Source: Thalassospira lohafexi
Lineage (GTDB): Bacteria; Pseudomonadota; Alphaproteobacteria; Rhodospirillales; Thalassospiraceae
NCBI RefSeq assembly: GCF_002844275.1
Contig: NZ_NXGX01000003.1
Location: forward strand, 539,549 to 603,548
Reading direction: 5' to 3'
DNA length: 64,000 bases
A program made the translations under genes and the position numbers. The notes beneath the pieces were generated by a model, which ran no database searches, was not told where the DNA came from, and saw nothing but the letters and a program-made list of their open reading frames with translations. This document shows, one piece after another, positions 33,993 to 42,484 of the stretch (the first letter of the stretch is position 1; the number at the start of each line of letters is the position of its first letter).

Positions 33993-34937
33993 TCAGGCCG
34001 AAATAAAGTCCGGACCACCGCGTTGTTTAAGCTCTTCCCCGGCATCTTTTCCCGCGGCAGATGCGGTTGCCATGTCTGGCTGTGCAATATGGCGTTCGGT
34101 ATCAAGCCGTTCGCTGCCATCCGGGCGCACGATTGAAACCCGCAACCGCATGCTGCCATCCTCATGATACTCGGCAAGGGCGGCAATCGGGGTGCGGCAG
34201 GAGCCATCAAGCGCGAACAGGGCAGCACGTTCACCCGCGACACGGATTGCCGACTTTTCGCAATGAAGGGCGGATATCCAGTCTTTGGCCTGTTTGTCAT
34301 CCTCACGGATGGTGATGCCAATTGCCCCTTGGGCAACTGCGGGCAGCATATCGTCTTCGGCAATTGGGGCGGTGGCAATTTCGGGTTGGCCCAGACGGTT
34401 CAAACCAGCCATCGCCAGTAAGGTGGCATCGACCTGTTCTTCGCCAAGTTTGCGAAGCCGGGTCTGTACATTGCCGCGGAATGTGATGACCTTGAGATCG
34501 GGATATTTGTTCAGGATCATGGCCTGACGGCGCAGCGACGCCGATCCGATCACGGACCCGGCAGGCATTTCGGCAAAGCTTTTATATTTCAGCGAAATAA
34601 ATGCATCACGCACATCTTCACGCGGTAAAATCGTCGGCAGGATCATGCCATCAGGCAGGACTGTCGGAACGTCTTTCATGCTGTGAACAGCAAGGTCAAT
34701 GTCGCCCCCCATCAGGGCATCATCAATTTCCTTGGTAAACAGTCCCTTGCCGCCAATTTCCGACAATGCGCGATCAAGGATCTTGTCGCCAGTTGTCGTA
34801 ATGACCGTGATGGCGATTGCACCTTCACTGGCAAGTTCGGGATGGGCGGCGGCCAGTTTATCACGGACCTCGTGCGCCTGTGCCAATGCCAAGGGTGAAC
34901 CACGGGTGCCAATGCGAAGTTTTGCTGTATCTGTCAT
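33993..34937 (-). CDS. hemC: Porphobilinogen deaminase (hydroxymethylbilane synthase)
   Basis: A 314-residue enzyme that polymerises four porphobilinogens. RIGTRGSPLALAQA at the N-terminus, DLAVHSMKDVPT near 81-92, GSASLRRQ near 131-138 and GNVQTRLRKL near 155-164 bind the dipyrromethane cofactor. Cys247 in LDGSCRTPIAA is its attachment site (Cys242 in E. coli). The start at 34937 gives the normal length; an in-frame TTG 36 bases upstream is unlikely. No clear Shine-Dalgarno precedes 34937. First gene of hemC-hemD-mic60-hemY, divergent from tsaD. Confidence 0.96.
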   Translation of the reverse strand: MTDTAKLRIGTRGSPLALAQAHEVRDKLAAAHPELASEGAIAITVITTTGDKILDRALSEIGGKGLFTKEIDDALMGGDIDLAVHSMKDVPTVLPDGMILPTILPREDVRDAFISLKYKSFAEMPAGSVIGSASLRRQAMILNKYPDLKVITFRGNVQTRLRKLGEEQVDATLLAMAGLNRLGQPEIATAPIAEDDMLPAVAQGAIGITIREDDKQAKDWISALHCEKSAIRVAGERAALFALDGSCRTPIAALAEYHEDGSMRLRVSIVRPDGSERLDTERHIAQPDMATASAAGKDAGEELKQRGGPDFISA

Positions 34938-35282
34938 GACAGGAGTTTTAGTCTTAAAGTTGTTTGAAAACAAGGGGTGCGGCGGTCTGCGTCTTGGTAA
35001 AAATCGATTGGTATGACGGTGCTATTATAGTGTCAGAAAATGCGATTTCATTGACGTATGTCGGTCTAGAGAGAGTTTCGACAGTTTTGCGAGGCGTGGG
35101 TAAATGGGCGGCGAAACAAACCCTTTAGACTGTCAAAATAGGCCTGAAACGCGATAACTGCATATGGCAAATGCGCCCGTCGGGGGTGGAAAGCAGGTAA
35201 AGTTTCCGCTACATCATCCCCAAGCGTAGTATTGTCATCCCAAAGCCGAGGGTTTCGGCGCACCCCTGACCGGATCAAAAGC
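34938..35282. other. 345-bp divergent intergenic region between hemC and tsaD
   Basis: This must contain promoters for both hemC (leftward) and tsaD (rightward). I cannot identify a convincing hexamer pair, an operator dyad, an RNA structure or an ORF with a ribosome site in it. Confidence 0.5.
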
Positions 35283-36341
35283 ATGATCGTACTTGGTATC
35301 GAAACAAGCTGTGATGAAACGGCCGCTGCTGTTGTAAACGACAAGCGCGAAATTTTGTCCAACCGCGTTTTATCCCAGCTTGATGATCATCGTCCCTATG
35401 GCGGCGTGGTGCCCGAAATTGCGGCGCGCGCACATCTTGAGCATCTTGATCGGCTTGTCGCCGAGGCGATGGATGATGCCGGTGTCGAGTTTGATGATCT
35501 TGATGCGGTTGCCTGTACGGGCGGACCGGGCCTGATTGGCGGGGTGATGGTCGGGACCATGACCGCCAAGGCCATCGCCTTTGCCGCGCAAAAGCCGTTC
35601 ATGGCGGTCAATCATCTTGAAGGTCATGCGCTGACCGTGCGGTTGACCGACGATGTTGCCTTTCCCTATTTATTGCTGCTGGTCTCAGGTGGCCATTGTC
35701 AGGTTCTGATTGTCGAAGGTGTCGGGCGCTATAAACGGATTGGCACGACGATTGACGATGCGGTCGGCGAAGCCTTTGATAAGACCGCCAAGATGATGGG
35801 ACTTGGCTATCCCGGTGGTCCAGCGCTTGAAAAAATTGCGGAAAAGGGCAACCCGAACCGGTTTGGCCTGCCGCGGCCCTTACGTGGTCGTCCGGGGTGT
35901 GATTTTTCATTCTCCGGGCTTAAGACGGCGGTTCGCAATTACATGGACGGTTTCCCGGTTGAACAGCAAACCGAGGACGTCAAAGCCGACCTTGCGGCAT
36001 CCTTTCAACGTGCGGTGGGCGATACCCTGATTGATCGGGCGCGCAACGCTGTATTCGAATTCATGCAAGATTACCCGGCGGGTAACACGCTTGTTCTGGC
36101 CGGTGGGGTTGCGGCGAATAAATATCTGCGTGGGCGTTTGACCGAGCTTACCGATCAGGCGGGCATGAAGCTGGTTGCGCCACCCCTTGATCTTTGTACC
36201 GATAATGCCGCCATGATTGCATGGGCCGGGCTGGAACGGTTCCGTCTGGGCGAACGTGATGATCTTGATTTCAAGCCACGCCCGCGCTGGCCGCTGGACC
36301 CCGAAGCCCCCAAGCGCCCCGGTGCCGGGGTTAAGGCATAA
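35283..36341 (+). CDS. tsaD: tRNA N6-adenosine threonylcarbamoyltransferase TsaD
   Basis: A 352-residue ASKHA-fold protein (Kae1/Qri7/YgjD family) that transfers threonylcarbamoyl to A37 of ANN-decoding tRNAs. Motifs are [16 protein letters not shown] at the N-terminus, the metal pair in [10 protein letters not shown], the nucleotide site LLVSGGHCQ, the [24 protein letters not shown] region, and the C-terminal [14 protein letters not shown]. The start at 35283 gives MIVLGIETS, the normal N-terminus; frame continues upstream without a better start. Its partner tsaE is at 56.2 kb in another operon. gpsA follows after 47 bases. Confidence 0.96.
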   Translation: MIVLGIETSCDETAAAVVNDKREILSNRVLSQLDDHRPYGGVVPEIAARAHLEHLDRLVAEAMDDAGVEFDDLDAVACTGGPGLIGGVMVGTMTAKAIAFAAQKPFMAVNHLEGHALTVRLTDDVAFPYLLLLVSGGHCQVLIVEGVGRYKRIGTTIDDAVGEAFDKTAKMMGLGYPGGPALEKIAEKGNPNRFGLPRPLRGRPGCDFSFSGLKTAVRNYMDGFPVEQQTEDVKADLAASFQRAVGDTLIDRARNAVFEFMQDYPAGNTLVLAGGVAANKYLRGRLTELTDQAGMKLVAPPLDLCTDNAAMIAWAGLERFRLGERDDLDFKPRPRWPLDPEAPKRPGAGVKA

Positions 36342-36388
36342 ATCGATTCGATTAAAAACGACCTCATATTTTGCCCGGAAAACAGATC

Positions 36389-37393
36389 ATGAAAAAGCGC
36401 ATTACAGTTATCGGCGGCGGCGCCTGGGGAACGGCATTGGCCATACAGGCCGTCCGTGCGGGTGCGGATGTTGAACTGATTTTGCGCAATCCCGATCTGG
36501 CCGAACAGATCAACGCCAATGGCGAAAATGATCTTTATCTGCCCGGTGTTTCGTTGCCCGGCGCATTGCGGGCAACCACGGCCTATGACGGGTTGCGCGA
36601 TGCGGATGCGGTTTTATTGGTGACACCGGCCCAGCATTTGCGTGAAACCCTGACCAAGCTTGCGGCCCACTGGACCGACGATCTTCCGGCTGTGATTTGC
36701 TGCAAGGGGATCGAAAAGGAAACCGGGGCATTGATGGCGCAGGTTGTGACTGAAACGCTGGGCAATGTGCCGGTTGCGGTTCTTTCCGGGCCAACCTTTG
36801 CCAAGGAAGTTGCCACCGGGTTGCCTGCGGCGATTACCCTTGCCTGCGAAGATCGCGGCTTGGGCAAGCGCCTTGTCGAACTGATTGGCACACCGGAATT
36901 TCGCCCCTATTTCAGCACGGATGTTGCCGGGGTTGAAGTTGCCGGTGCGATCAAAAACGTTCTGGCGATTGCCAGTGGCGTGGTTGCCGGGCTTGAGCTT
37001 GGCGATAATGCGCGCGCGGCCTTGATTACGCGTGGCATTGCTGAAATGTCACGGCTTGCGGTTGCCATGGGCGGGCGGGTTGAAACCATGCTGGGGCTTG
37101 CCGGGCTTGGGGATTTGACCCTGACCTGTACCGGGACATTATCGCGCAATTACACGTTTGGTGTTGCCCTTGGACAGGGGCGCAAGTCTGCTGATATTCT
37201 GGGCGAACGCCGTTCGGTGACCGAAGGCGTTTATACGGCGGCCTCAATTACCGCAGTTGCGATGAAATATCAGGTCGAAATGCCGATTTGCACGGCAGTT
37301 GATCAGGTTGCCAACCATGGCAGCGATCTGCGCAGCACGATCAATGGGCTTTTGCAGCGTCCTTTCCGTGATGAACTTGAGGCCGCGCAGTAG
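36389..37393 (+). CDS. gpsA: NAD(P)-dependent glycerol-3-phosphate dehydrogenase
   Basis: A 334-residue enzyme that reduces dihydroxyacetone phosphate to sn-glycerol 3-phosphate for phospholipid synthesis. N-terminal Rossmann motif ITVIGGGAWGTALAIQA, VICCKGIEKETGALM near 95, LSGPTFAKEVATGLP near 135, the catalytic Lys region GAIKNVLAIASGVVAGLELG near 190, and the GLGDLTLTCTGTLSRNYTFG stretch near 240. ATG at 36389 is preferred to an upstream TTG at 36371. It follows tsaD closely and is probably cotranscribed, with the YciI, EVE and Rieske genes beyond. Confidence 0.96.
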   Translation: MKKRITVIGGGAWGTALAIQAVRAGADVELILRNPDLAEQINANGENDLYLPGVSLPGALRATTAYDGLRDADAVLLVTPAQHLRETLTKLAAHWTDDLPAVICCKGIEKETGALMAQVVTETLGNVPVAVLSGPTFAKEVATGLPAAITLACEDRGLGKRLVELIGTPEFRPYFSTDVAGVEVAGAIKNVLAIASGVVAGLELGDNARAALITRGIAEMSRLAVAMGGRVETMLGLAGLGDLTLTCTGTLSRNYTFGVALGQGRKSADILGERRSVTEGVYTAASITAVAMKYQVEMPICTAVDQVANHGSDLRSTINGLLQRPFRDELEAAQ

Positions 37394-37508
37394 ACTTTTC
37401 GCACATACTGACCACAAGCAGGTCATTGGCGATTGGTTCAGCTTGAGAATGGGGCAACCTTCTGTCACTTTACGGGTATTGAACCCATAAAGAAGCAGGA
37501 AACAGTCC

Positions 37509-37787
37509 ATGCATTTCTATATCCGTTGTGTTGATAAACCCGGTCACCTTCACGTGCGTAAAGCCAACCGTGATGACCATCTGGCCTATATCAAAGGCGG
37601 TTTTGCCGAGCGTATCGTTGCGGCGGGCCCGACCCTTGATCCTGATATGGAAGGCATGAATGGTTCGGTCTTTATCATCGAGTTTGATGCGATTGAAGAT
37701 GCGCGCGAATTTGCCGCCAATGATCCATATGCCAAGGCCGGTCTTTTTGAATCTGTTGTGATCCGTCCGTTTAAAAAGGTCTTCTGA
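37509..37787 (+). CDS. YciI-family protein
   Basis: A 92-residue YciI-like protein of the ferredoxin-like dimeric alpha/beta-barrel class. The sequence FYIRCVDKPGHLHVRKANRDDHLAYI contains the His and Asp of the family (the HLAYI motif is the position of the conserved RxxHLxy). FAANDPYAKAGLFESVVIRPF ends the domain. AGCAGGAAA lies upstream of the ATG. Function is unknown for the family; some members are linked to oxidative or chlorinated-compound chemistry. It heads a compact three-gene unit with the EVE and Rieske genes (gaps of 3 bases and an overlap of 4). Confidence 0.88.
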   Translation: MHFYIRCVDKPGHLHVRKANRDDHLAYIKGGFAERIVAAGPTLDPDMEGMNGSVFIIEFDAIEDAREFAANDPYAKAGLFESVVIRPFKKVF

Positions 37788-37790
37788 TCC

Positions 37791-38204
37791 ATGGCGTATT
37801 GGCTGATCAAAACCGAACCGGGCAGCTGGTCGTGGGACGATCAGATCAAGAAGGATGTTGAAGGGTGGGATGGTGTGCGCAACCATCAGGCTGCCAAGAA
37901 TCTCCGCACCATGAAAATTGGCGACAAGGCGTTTTTCTATCATTCAGTGAATGAGAAACGCATTGTTGGCATCGTTGAAGTGGTGCGGGAATTTTACCCT
38001 GATCCGACGGATGCAAAGGGCAAATTTGTTCAGGTTGATTTCAAAACGGTCAAGCCGCTGAAATTACCGGTTACCCTTGCCGACATCAAGGCCGATCCAC
38101 GGTTTGCCGAGCTTTCGTTGCTCAAGCAATCTCGCTTGTCGGTCATGCCGATTGATGATGCGTCCTGGGCGGCGATTTGTGAAATGGGTGGTGTCGCACC
38201 ATGA
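37791..38204 (+). CDS. EVE-domain protein
   Basis: A 137-residue EVE domain (PUA-like fold, thymocyte nuclear protein 1 family). It begins with AYWLIKTEPGSWSWDDQI, then GWDGVRNHQAAKNLRTMKIGDKAFFYHS and the late LSLLKQSRLSVMPI. These are the standard EVE signatures. EVE domains bind modified bases in DNA or RNA. It starts three bases after the YciI stop and overlaps the Rieske gene by ATGA. No restriction or defence partner is adjacent, so a housekeeping role is more likely. Confidence 0.92.
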   Translation: MAYWLIKTEPGSWSWDDQIKKDVEGWDGVRNHQAAKNLRTMKIGDKAFFYHSVNEKRIVGIVEVVREFYPDPTDAKGKFVQVDFKTVKPLKLPVTLADIKADPRFAELSLLKQSRLSVMPIDDASWAAICEMGGVAP

Positions 38205-38536
38205 GCGATTTGCCCAAAGCAGGCACAGTTTTGTGCGCGCTAACCGATCTTGATGCGACCGGTGCCAAGGGCATTAATCTTGGCGGGACGGGCATTTTTG
38301 TCGTGCGCAGCGATGAAGGTGTTTTTGGCTATGTAAATAGCTGTCCGCATATCGGTGTGCCGCTTGATATGGAACCAGATGAATTCATCAGCGACTTTGG
38401 TGATGAAATCATCTGTTCGACCCATGGGGCGCGGTTTCGCATCCAAGACGGTGAATGTGTTTCTGGTCCCTGCACAGGCGATGTGCTTGAACCGGTTGCG
38501 GTTAAGGTCGAGGACAACCAGGTTGTCCTCGCCTGA
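38201..38536 (+). CDS. Small Rieske [2Fe-2S] ferredoxin-like protein
   Basis: A 111-residue single Rieske domain. The cluster ligands are Cys and His in CPHIGVPLD and Cys and His in CSTHGARF, followed by the conserved GxCxxGPC-like loop (ECVSGPCTGD). No membrane anchor or signal is present. Likely a soluble electron carrier for an oxygenase or similar enzyme not encoded here. It overlaps the EVE gene and its last codons lie inside a 23-nt perfect palindrome. Confidence 0.88.
   Translation: MSDLPKAGTVLCALTDLDATGAKGINLGGTGIFVVRSDEGVFGYVNSCPHIGVPLDMEPDEFISDFGDEIICSTHGARFRIQDGECVSGPCTGDVLEPVAVKVEDNQVVLA
38509..38531. repeat. Perfect 23-nt palindrome at the 3' end of the Rieske gene
   Basis: Arms CGAGGACAACC (38509-38519) and GGTTGTCCTCG (38521-38531) are exact inverted copies with one A between them. 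It spans the codons for the C-terminal VEDNQVVLA stretch and ends five bases before the stop codon's last base. Confidence 0.8.
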
Positions 38537-38547
38537 CACTTCGTGGT

Positions 38548-38582
38548 GGCAAAGGCGGTTGGATTATCCTTTCGCCTTTGCC
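38548..38582. terminator. Hairpin between the Rieske gene and the convergent hydrolase gene
   Basis: A perfect 10-bp stem, GGCAAAGGCG (38548-38557) and CGCCTTTGCC (38573-38582), with a 15-base loop. On the plus strand it is followed by AAAATTTC. The right arm is coding for the last residues of the hydrolase. No strong T-run, so its role as a terminator is moderate in confidence. Confidence 0.5.
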
Positions 38583-39388
38583 AAAATTTCATCGAGATGT
38601 TTGGTAATGACGTCGAGCTGATCAGGTTCGGACAATCGATGATCGCCGGTCTTGATCAGATCAATGCGGACATCGTCGGTTACCAGTGCGTCGGTCAGAC
38701 GAAGGGCGGTTTGCCACGGTACATCGGGGTCTTTCATGCCTTGAACCAGACGCACCGGGCATTTGATTTCCAGTGGTTTGCGCAAAACGAGCTGATCGCG
38801 GCCATCCTCTATCAGATTGCGTGTGATGGTATAGGGATCGTCGCCATAGTCGGTGGGTTCGATCAAGGCGCCGTCTTCCATAATCGATTTTTTCTGATCG
38901 TCGCTAAACTGTGCCCACATCAGGTCTTCGGTAAAGTCAGGTGCGGCCGCGATCCCCACAAGCCCGGCAACCCGTTCTGGTCGGGCAAGGGCGACCCGCA
39001 ACATGATCCAGCCGCCCATCGATGACCCGACAAGAATTTGTGGTCCGGTGGTAATTTCATCAAGAACGGCAATGGCATCCGCCGCCCATTGGCCGATTGT
39101 GCCATCGGCAAATTTGCCTGACGATTGTCCGTGACCACCATAGTCAAAGCGGGTATAACCCAGCCCCTGCCGGATGCAGTGCTCCTCAAGGTGCGTTGCT
39201 TTTGTACCGGTCATGTCTGACATGAAACCGCCAAGGAACATAACGCCCGGCATCTTTAAAGTCCGGGAATTGGCGGCTTGAGTGTCAGATTGCTTGCCGG
39301 GCGTGTGATGGTATGCGATTTTCAATCCATCCCGCCGGTCGAGATGTTGGGGGTGTTCAAGCTGCGGTTTAGGCATGTCATGTGTCAT
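38564..39388 (-). CDS. Alpha/beta hydrolase (ABHD10-like)
   Basis: A 274-residue alpha/beta hydrolase. The nucleophile elbow is GSSMGGW near residue 125; an Asp and a His for the triad are probably in KDPDVPWQ and TGDHRLSEPD. The N-terminal GVMFLGGFMSDMTGTKATHLEEHC and the FDYGGHGQSSG loop resemble ABHD10-type thioesterases/esterases. Substrate unknown. Start: ATG at 39388, with AAGGA about 12 bases upstream, or ATG at 39376; longer frames to 39610 overlap the next gene and are unlikely. Only 38 bases separate it from the divergent glycosyltransferase start. Confidence 0.85.
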   Translation of the reverse strand: MTHDMPKPQLEHPQHLDRRDGLKIAYHHTPGKQSDTQAANSRTLKMPGVMFLGGFMSDMTGTKATHLEEHCIRQGLGYTRFDYGGHGQSSGKFADGTIGQWAADAIAVLDEITTGPQILVGSSMGGWIMLRVALARPERVAGLVGIAAAPDFTEDLMWAQFSDDQKKSIMEDGALIEPTDYGDDPYTITRNLIEDGRDQLVLRKPLEIKCPVRLVQGMKDPDVPWQTALRLTDALVTDDVRIDLIKTGDHRLSEPDQLDVITKHLDEILAKAKG

Positions 39389-39426
39389 CCGGGGCGGAGT
39401 CCTTGGATGTTGGTGGTTGGAGTTGC

Positions 39427-40659
39427 ATGAGCGCGTCAGAAGTAATGACTGAAGCAGTCTATCGATCAGAGCCCCGAGCGCAAGGCGGGGACTATCGTCC
39501 TGCCGTAATTTTACAGGTTTTGCCAGAACTTGACGCCGGTGGGGTCGAGCGCGGAACGGTTGATATTGCCCGTGCCATCGTTGACGGTGGCGGCAAGGCG
39601 CTTGTCGCATCCCAGGGGGGACGGCTTGAGCGCGAACTGGACCGCTTTGGGGCCAAGCATATCAATTTGCCGCTGAAGTCCAAAAACATCCTGACCATGC
39701 GCAAGAATATCGACGCACTGGTGAAGCTTATTTCGGACGAAGGTGTGGACATCATCCATGCCCGTTCGCGTGCACCCGCCTGGAGTGCCTATTTTGCGGC
39801 GCGCAAGGCCGGAATTCCGTTTGTGACGACGTTCCACGGGACGTATTCCGGGTATAAAAATCCGTTCAAGCGCCGCTATAACGCGATCATGACGATGGGG
39901 GATCAGGTTATTGCGATTTCCCAGCACATCGCCACCCACATCAACAAGTATTACAAGGTTGAACCAGATCGTTTGAATATCGTTCCACGCGGAACGAATG
40001 TTGATCTTTTCAATCCCGAAAATGTCAGTCAGGAACGGCTTATTGCGCTGTCAAACCTGTGGCGTCTGAATGGCGAAGAATATGTGATTATGTTGCCGGG
40101 TCGTATCACGCGCTGGAAGGGGCATGGTTTCCTCATTCGTGCCTTGCCGGCGGTTCTTGAGGCCCTTGGGCATCGTCGTGTGCGGTGTCTGATTGTTGGA
40201 TCAGATCAGGGCCGGACCGGTTACCGCGACGAAGTGCTGCAGGTCACGAATAAGCTTGGGCTTGAAGATGTCGTACATATTGTCGACCATTGTGCCGATA
40301 TGCCTGCGGCCTATATGCTGGCCGATGTCGTTGCCTGCCCGTCGATTGAACCCGAAGCCTTTGGCCGTATTCCGTCCGAGGCACAGGCAATGGGACGTCC
40401 GGTTGTTTCAACTGCGCACGGTGGGGCGATGGAAACGGTTCTTCCGGGCGAAACCGGGTGGCTTGTTACGCCCAATGAAGTCGAACAGCTTTCACGCGCA
40501 CTTGTTCAGGTTCTGAGTATGACGCCTGAAAAACGCGCGACCCTTGCGGCCAAGGGGCGTCAGCATGTGATCGATCATTACTCGCTTGAACAGATGGCCG
40601 AACAGACACTTGGCGTTTATGCCAAGGCGCTTAAGCGCGTTCACAGGAATGCAGCATGA
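39427..40659 (+). CDS. Glycosyltransferase family 4 (lipopolysaccharide-type)
   Basis: A 410-residue GT-B glycosyltransferase. N-terminal domain: ILQVLPELDAGGVERGTVDIARAI, the typical GT4 start near residue 35. C-terminal domain: LPGRITRWKGHGFLIRALP near 220, and the EPEAFGRIPSEAQAMGRPVV motif near 325, which holds the E-x7-E nucleotide-sugar site. Start: ATG at 39427 with GGAG nearby; an upstream GTG is less likely. It overlaps the next gene by ATGA. Acts in the cytoplasm on a lipid-linked or core saccharide, probably the LPS core. Confidence 0.9.
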   Translation: MSASEVMTEAVYRSEPRAQGGDYRPAVILQVLPELDAGGVERGTVDIARAIVDGGGKALVASQGGRLERELDRFGAKHINLPLKSKNILTMRKNIDALVKLISDEGVDIIHARSRAPAWSAYFAARKAGIPFVTTFHGTYSGYKNPFKRRYNAIMTMGDQVIAISQHIATHINKYYKVEPDRLNIVPRGTNVDLFNPENVSQERLIALSNLWRLNGEEYVIMLPGRITRWKGHGFLIRALPAVLEALGHRRVRCLIVGSDQGRTGYRDEVLQVTNKLGLEDVVHIVDHCADMPAAYMLADVVACPSIEPEAFGRIPSEAQAMGRPVVSTAHGGAMETVLPGETGWLVTPNEVEQLSRALVQVLSMTPEKRATLAAKGRQHVIDHYSLEQMAEQTLGVYAKALKRVHRNAA

Positions 40660-41684
40660 ACGACGATATCATGAGTATGCCAGTTGATCCGGTTGTTACA
40701 ACAGCCGGTAAAGAACTGGCGGTGGATGCGTCGGCAACGGGCAAGCGTATTCTGGTGATCAAGCTTTCTGCACTGGGCGATGTTATTCTGGCAATGGGGC
40801 CGTTTGCGGCGATCCGTGCTGCCCATCCTGATGCGCATATCACGGTTCTGACCACACGGCCGTTTGTCGATCTGATGAAAGCCAGTGGATTTTTTGATGC
40901 GATTGCCATCGACCGTCGCCCAAAATTGACCAATCTGCGCGAAGTTTTTGCCCTGCGCCGTTTTCTGCGCAACGGTAATTTTGACCGCGTTTATGATTTG
41001 CAAACCTCGGACCGGTCCGGGTTCTATTACAAATTGTTCTGGCCAAGCCCAAAGCCCGAGTGGTCCGGAATCGCACGTGGATGTTCACACCCGCATGCAA
41101 ATCCCGAACGCGATAGCATGCACGCGCTTGATCGAATTTTTGACCAGCTTGAATATGCCGGTCTTTCGAAGGTTCCTGTTCCCGTTCTTGCCGGACCTGA
41201 CATTGATCTGGATCGTTTTGGCATTCGCAGTCCGTTCGTTCTGATTTGTCCGGGCGGCGCGCCGCATCGCCCGGCAAAGCGATGGCCCGCAGAACGGTTT
41301 GGGCTTTTGGCCAAGAAACTTGCTGATTATCGCTTAACGCCGGTTCTGATCGGAACCGAGAAGGAAAGCGACGTCCTGGGCAAGATTGATGCCATGTGCC
41401 CGAAGGCCCGCAATCTGATGGGGCGCACCGGGTTTCTTGACATTGCATCGCTTGGTGCGCGGTCGGTTTTGGCGATCGGCAATGATACGGGGCCGATGCA
41501 TATTGCGGCTGCCGCAGGGGCGCCATCCATTGTCCTGTTTTCGCGCGAATCGGATCCAAAATTAAGTGCACCGCGCGGAATTGGCGCAAATGCCGTTAGC
41601 ACCGTTCGCGAAAGTGACCTGCGGGAATTAACCGTTAATCGTGTGATGGAAGAAGTGCGCCGTCGTCTTGATTTGGACGAATAA
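40656..41684 (+). CDS. Glycosyltransferase family 9 (heptosyltransferase-like)
   Basis: A 342-residue GT9 protein. ILVIKLSALGDVILAMGPFAAIRAAHP near residue 30 is the family N-terminal signature; LICPGGAPHRPAKRWPAERFGLL near 195 and the C-terminal IGNDTGPMHIAAAAGAPSIVLFS near 275 complete the ADP-sugar site. Heptosyltransferases of this family build the LPS inner core. It starts within the stop codon of the GT4 gene, so the two act in one pathway. No waa cluster surrounds them. Precise donor and acceptor are unknown. Confidence 0.92.
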   Translation: MNDDIMSMPVDPVVTTAGKELAVDASATGKRILVIKLSALGDVILAMGPFAAIRAAHPDAHITVLTTRPFVDLMKASGFFDAIAIDRRPKLTNLREVFALRRFLRNGNFDRVYDLQTSDRSGFYYKLFWPSPKPEWSGIARGCSHPHANPERDSMHALDRIFDQLEYAGLSKVPVPVLAGPDIDLDRFGIRSPFVLICPGGAPHRPAKRWPAERFGLLAKKLADYRLTPVLIGTEKESDVLGKIDAMCPKARNLMGRTGFLDIASLGARSVLAIGNDTGPMHIAAAAGAPSIVLFSRESDPKLSAPRGIGANAVSTVRESDLRELTVNRVMEEVRRRLDLDE

Positions 41685-41770
41685 AAAACCGGTAATGGCA
41701 CAATAAGCACACCGTTAATTCAAAAGCGCGGAAATTGGCGCTTTGAAAGGTTTTGACTTGCCTAAAAACA

Positions 41771-41798
41771 TTGCTTTCTGAGCGCACCGGGATATGCT
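41771..41798 (+). promoter_or_regulatory. Candidate infC promoter
   Basis: TTGCTT (41771-41776) and TATGCT (41793-41798) with 16 bases between. Transcript would start near 41805, giving a leader of about 90 bases that carries a direct repeat AAACGCGGTTT (two copies within 41816-41847). Confidence 0.45.
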
Positions 41799-41893
41799 AG
41801 TGCAGGTCTAGTGAAAAACGCGGTTTCATAGAAACGCGGTTTTCCATATTACTCTTTCTGACCGATTTGTTTGATTACCATAGGAGATTATCC

Positions 41894-42430
41894 ATAGCAC
41901 GACCACGCAAACCGATGCAGCCGACCAAGGATGGTCCGCGCGTCAATGAGGATATTAAAGCCCGTTTGATCTGTGTTGTCGACGCTGAAGGCAATATGTC
42001 GGATCCGATGACGGTGCGTGAAGGCGTTGAAAAGGCAGCAGAAGTTGGACTCGACCTTGTCGAAGTCGCTCCGAATGCCGAACCGCCAGTGTGCAAGTTG
42101 ATCGACTACGGCAAGTTCAAATACGAACAAAGCAAAAAGCAGAACGAAGCCAAAAAGAAACAGAAGGTTATCGAAGTCAAGGAGATCAAACTCCGTCCGA
42201 ACATCGATATCCATGACTACAACGTCAAACTGCGCGCCGCGCAGAAGTTTCTTGGCGGTGGTGATAAGGTGAAAGTTACGTTGCGCTTCCGCGGACGTGA
42301 AATGGCCCACCAGGATCTTGGTCTTGGCATGCTCCAGCGCTTCTCGGGGGATCTTGAAGATCTTTCCAAGCCGGAAATGATGCCGAAGATGGAAGGTCGT
42401 GTTATGATTATGGTACTGGCGCCGCGTTAA
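41894..42430 (+). CDS. infC: Translation initiation factor IF-3, AUA start codon
   Basis: A 178-residue IF-3. N-terminal domain ([25 protein letters not shown]), a Lys-rich linker ([15 protein letters not shown]) and the C-terminal domain ([38 protein letters not shown]). IF-3 binds the 30S subunit and checks start codons. There is no ATG, GTG or TTG at the expected N-terminus: AGGAGA (41882-41887) stands six bases ahead of ATA at 41894, which gives [10 protein letters not shown], as in related IF-3s. Rare start codons are known for infC because IF-3 represses its own message. Here the usual neighbours rpmI and rplT are 1.7 kb downstream, after two other genes. Confidence 0.93.
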   Translation: MARPRKPMQPTKDGPRVNEDIKARLICVVDAEGNMSDPMTVREGVEKAAEVGLDLVEVAPNAEPPVCKLIDYGKFKYEQSKKQNEAKKKQKVIEVKEIKLRPNIDIHDYNVKLRAAQKFLGGGDKVKVTLRFRGREMAHQDLGLGMLQRFSGDLEDLSKPEMMPKMEGRVMIMVLAPR

Positions 42431-42484
42431 GACGCGGCGTTTTGCCGTTCTGCCCAAAGAGGTCCAAGCCAAAGAGGGAATGCC

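Noticed and set aside
37791..38204. EVE-domain gene as part of a restriction or modified-base defence system.
   Set aside because: Neighbours are YciI and Rieske proteins; there is no nuclease, methyltransferase or mobile-element gene near it.
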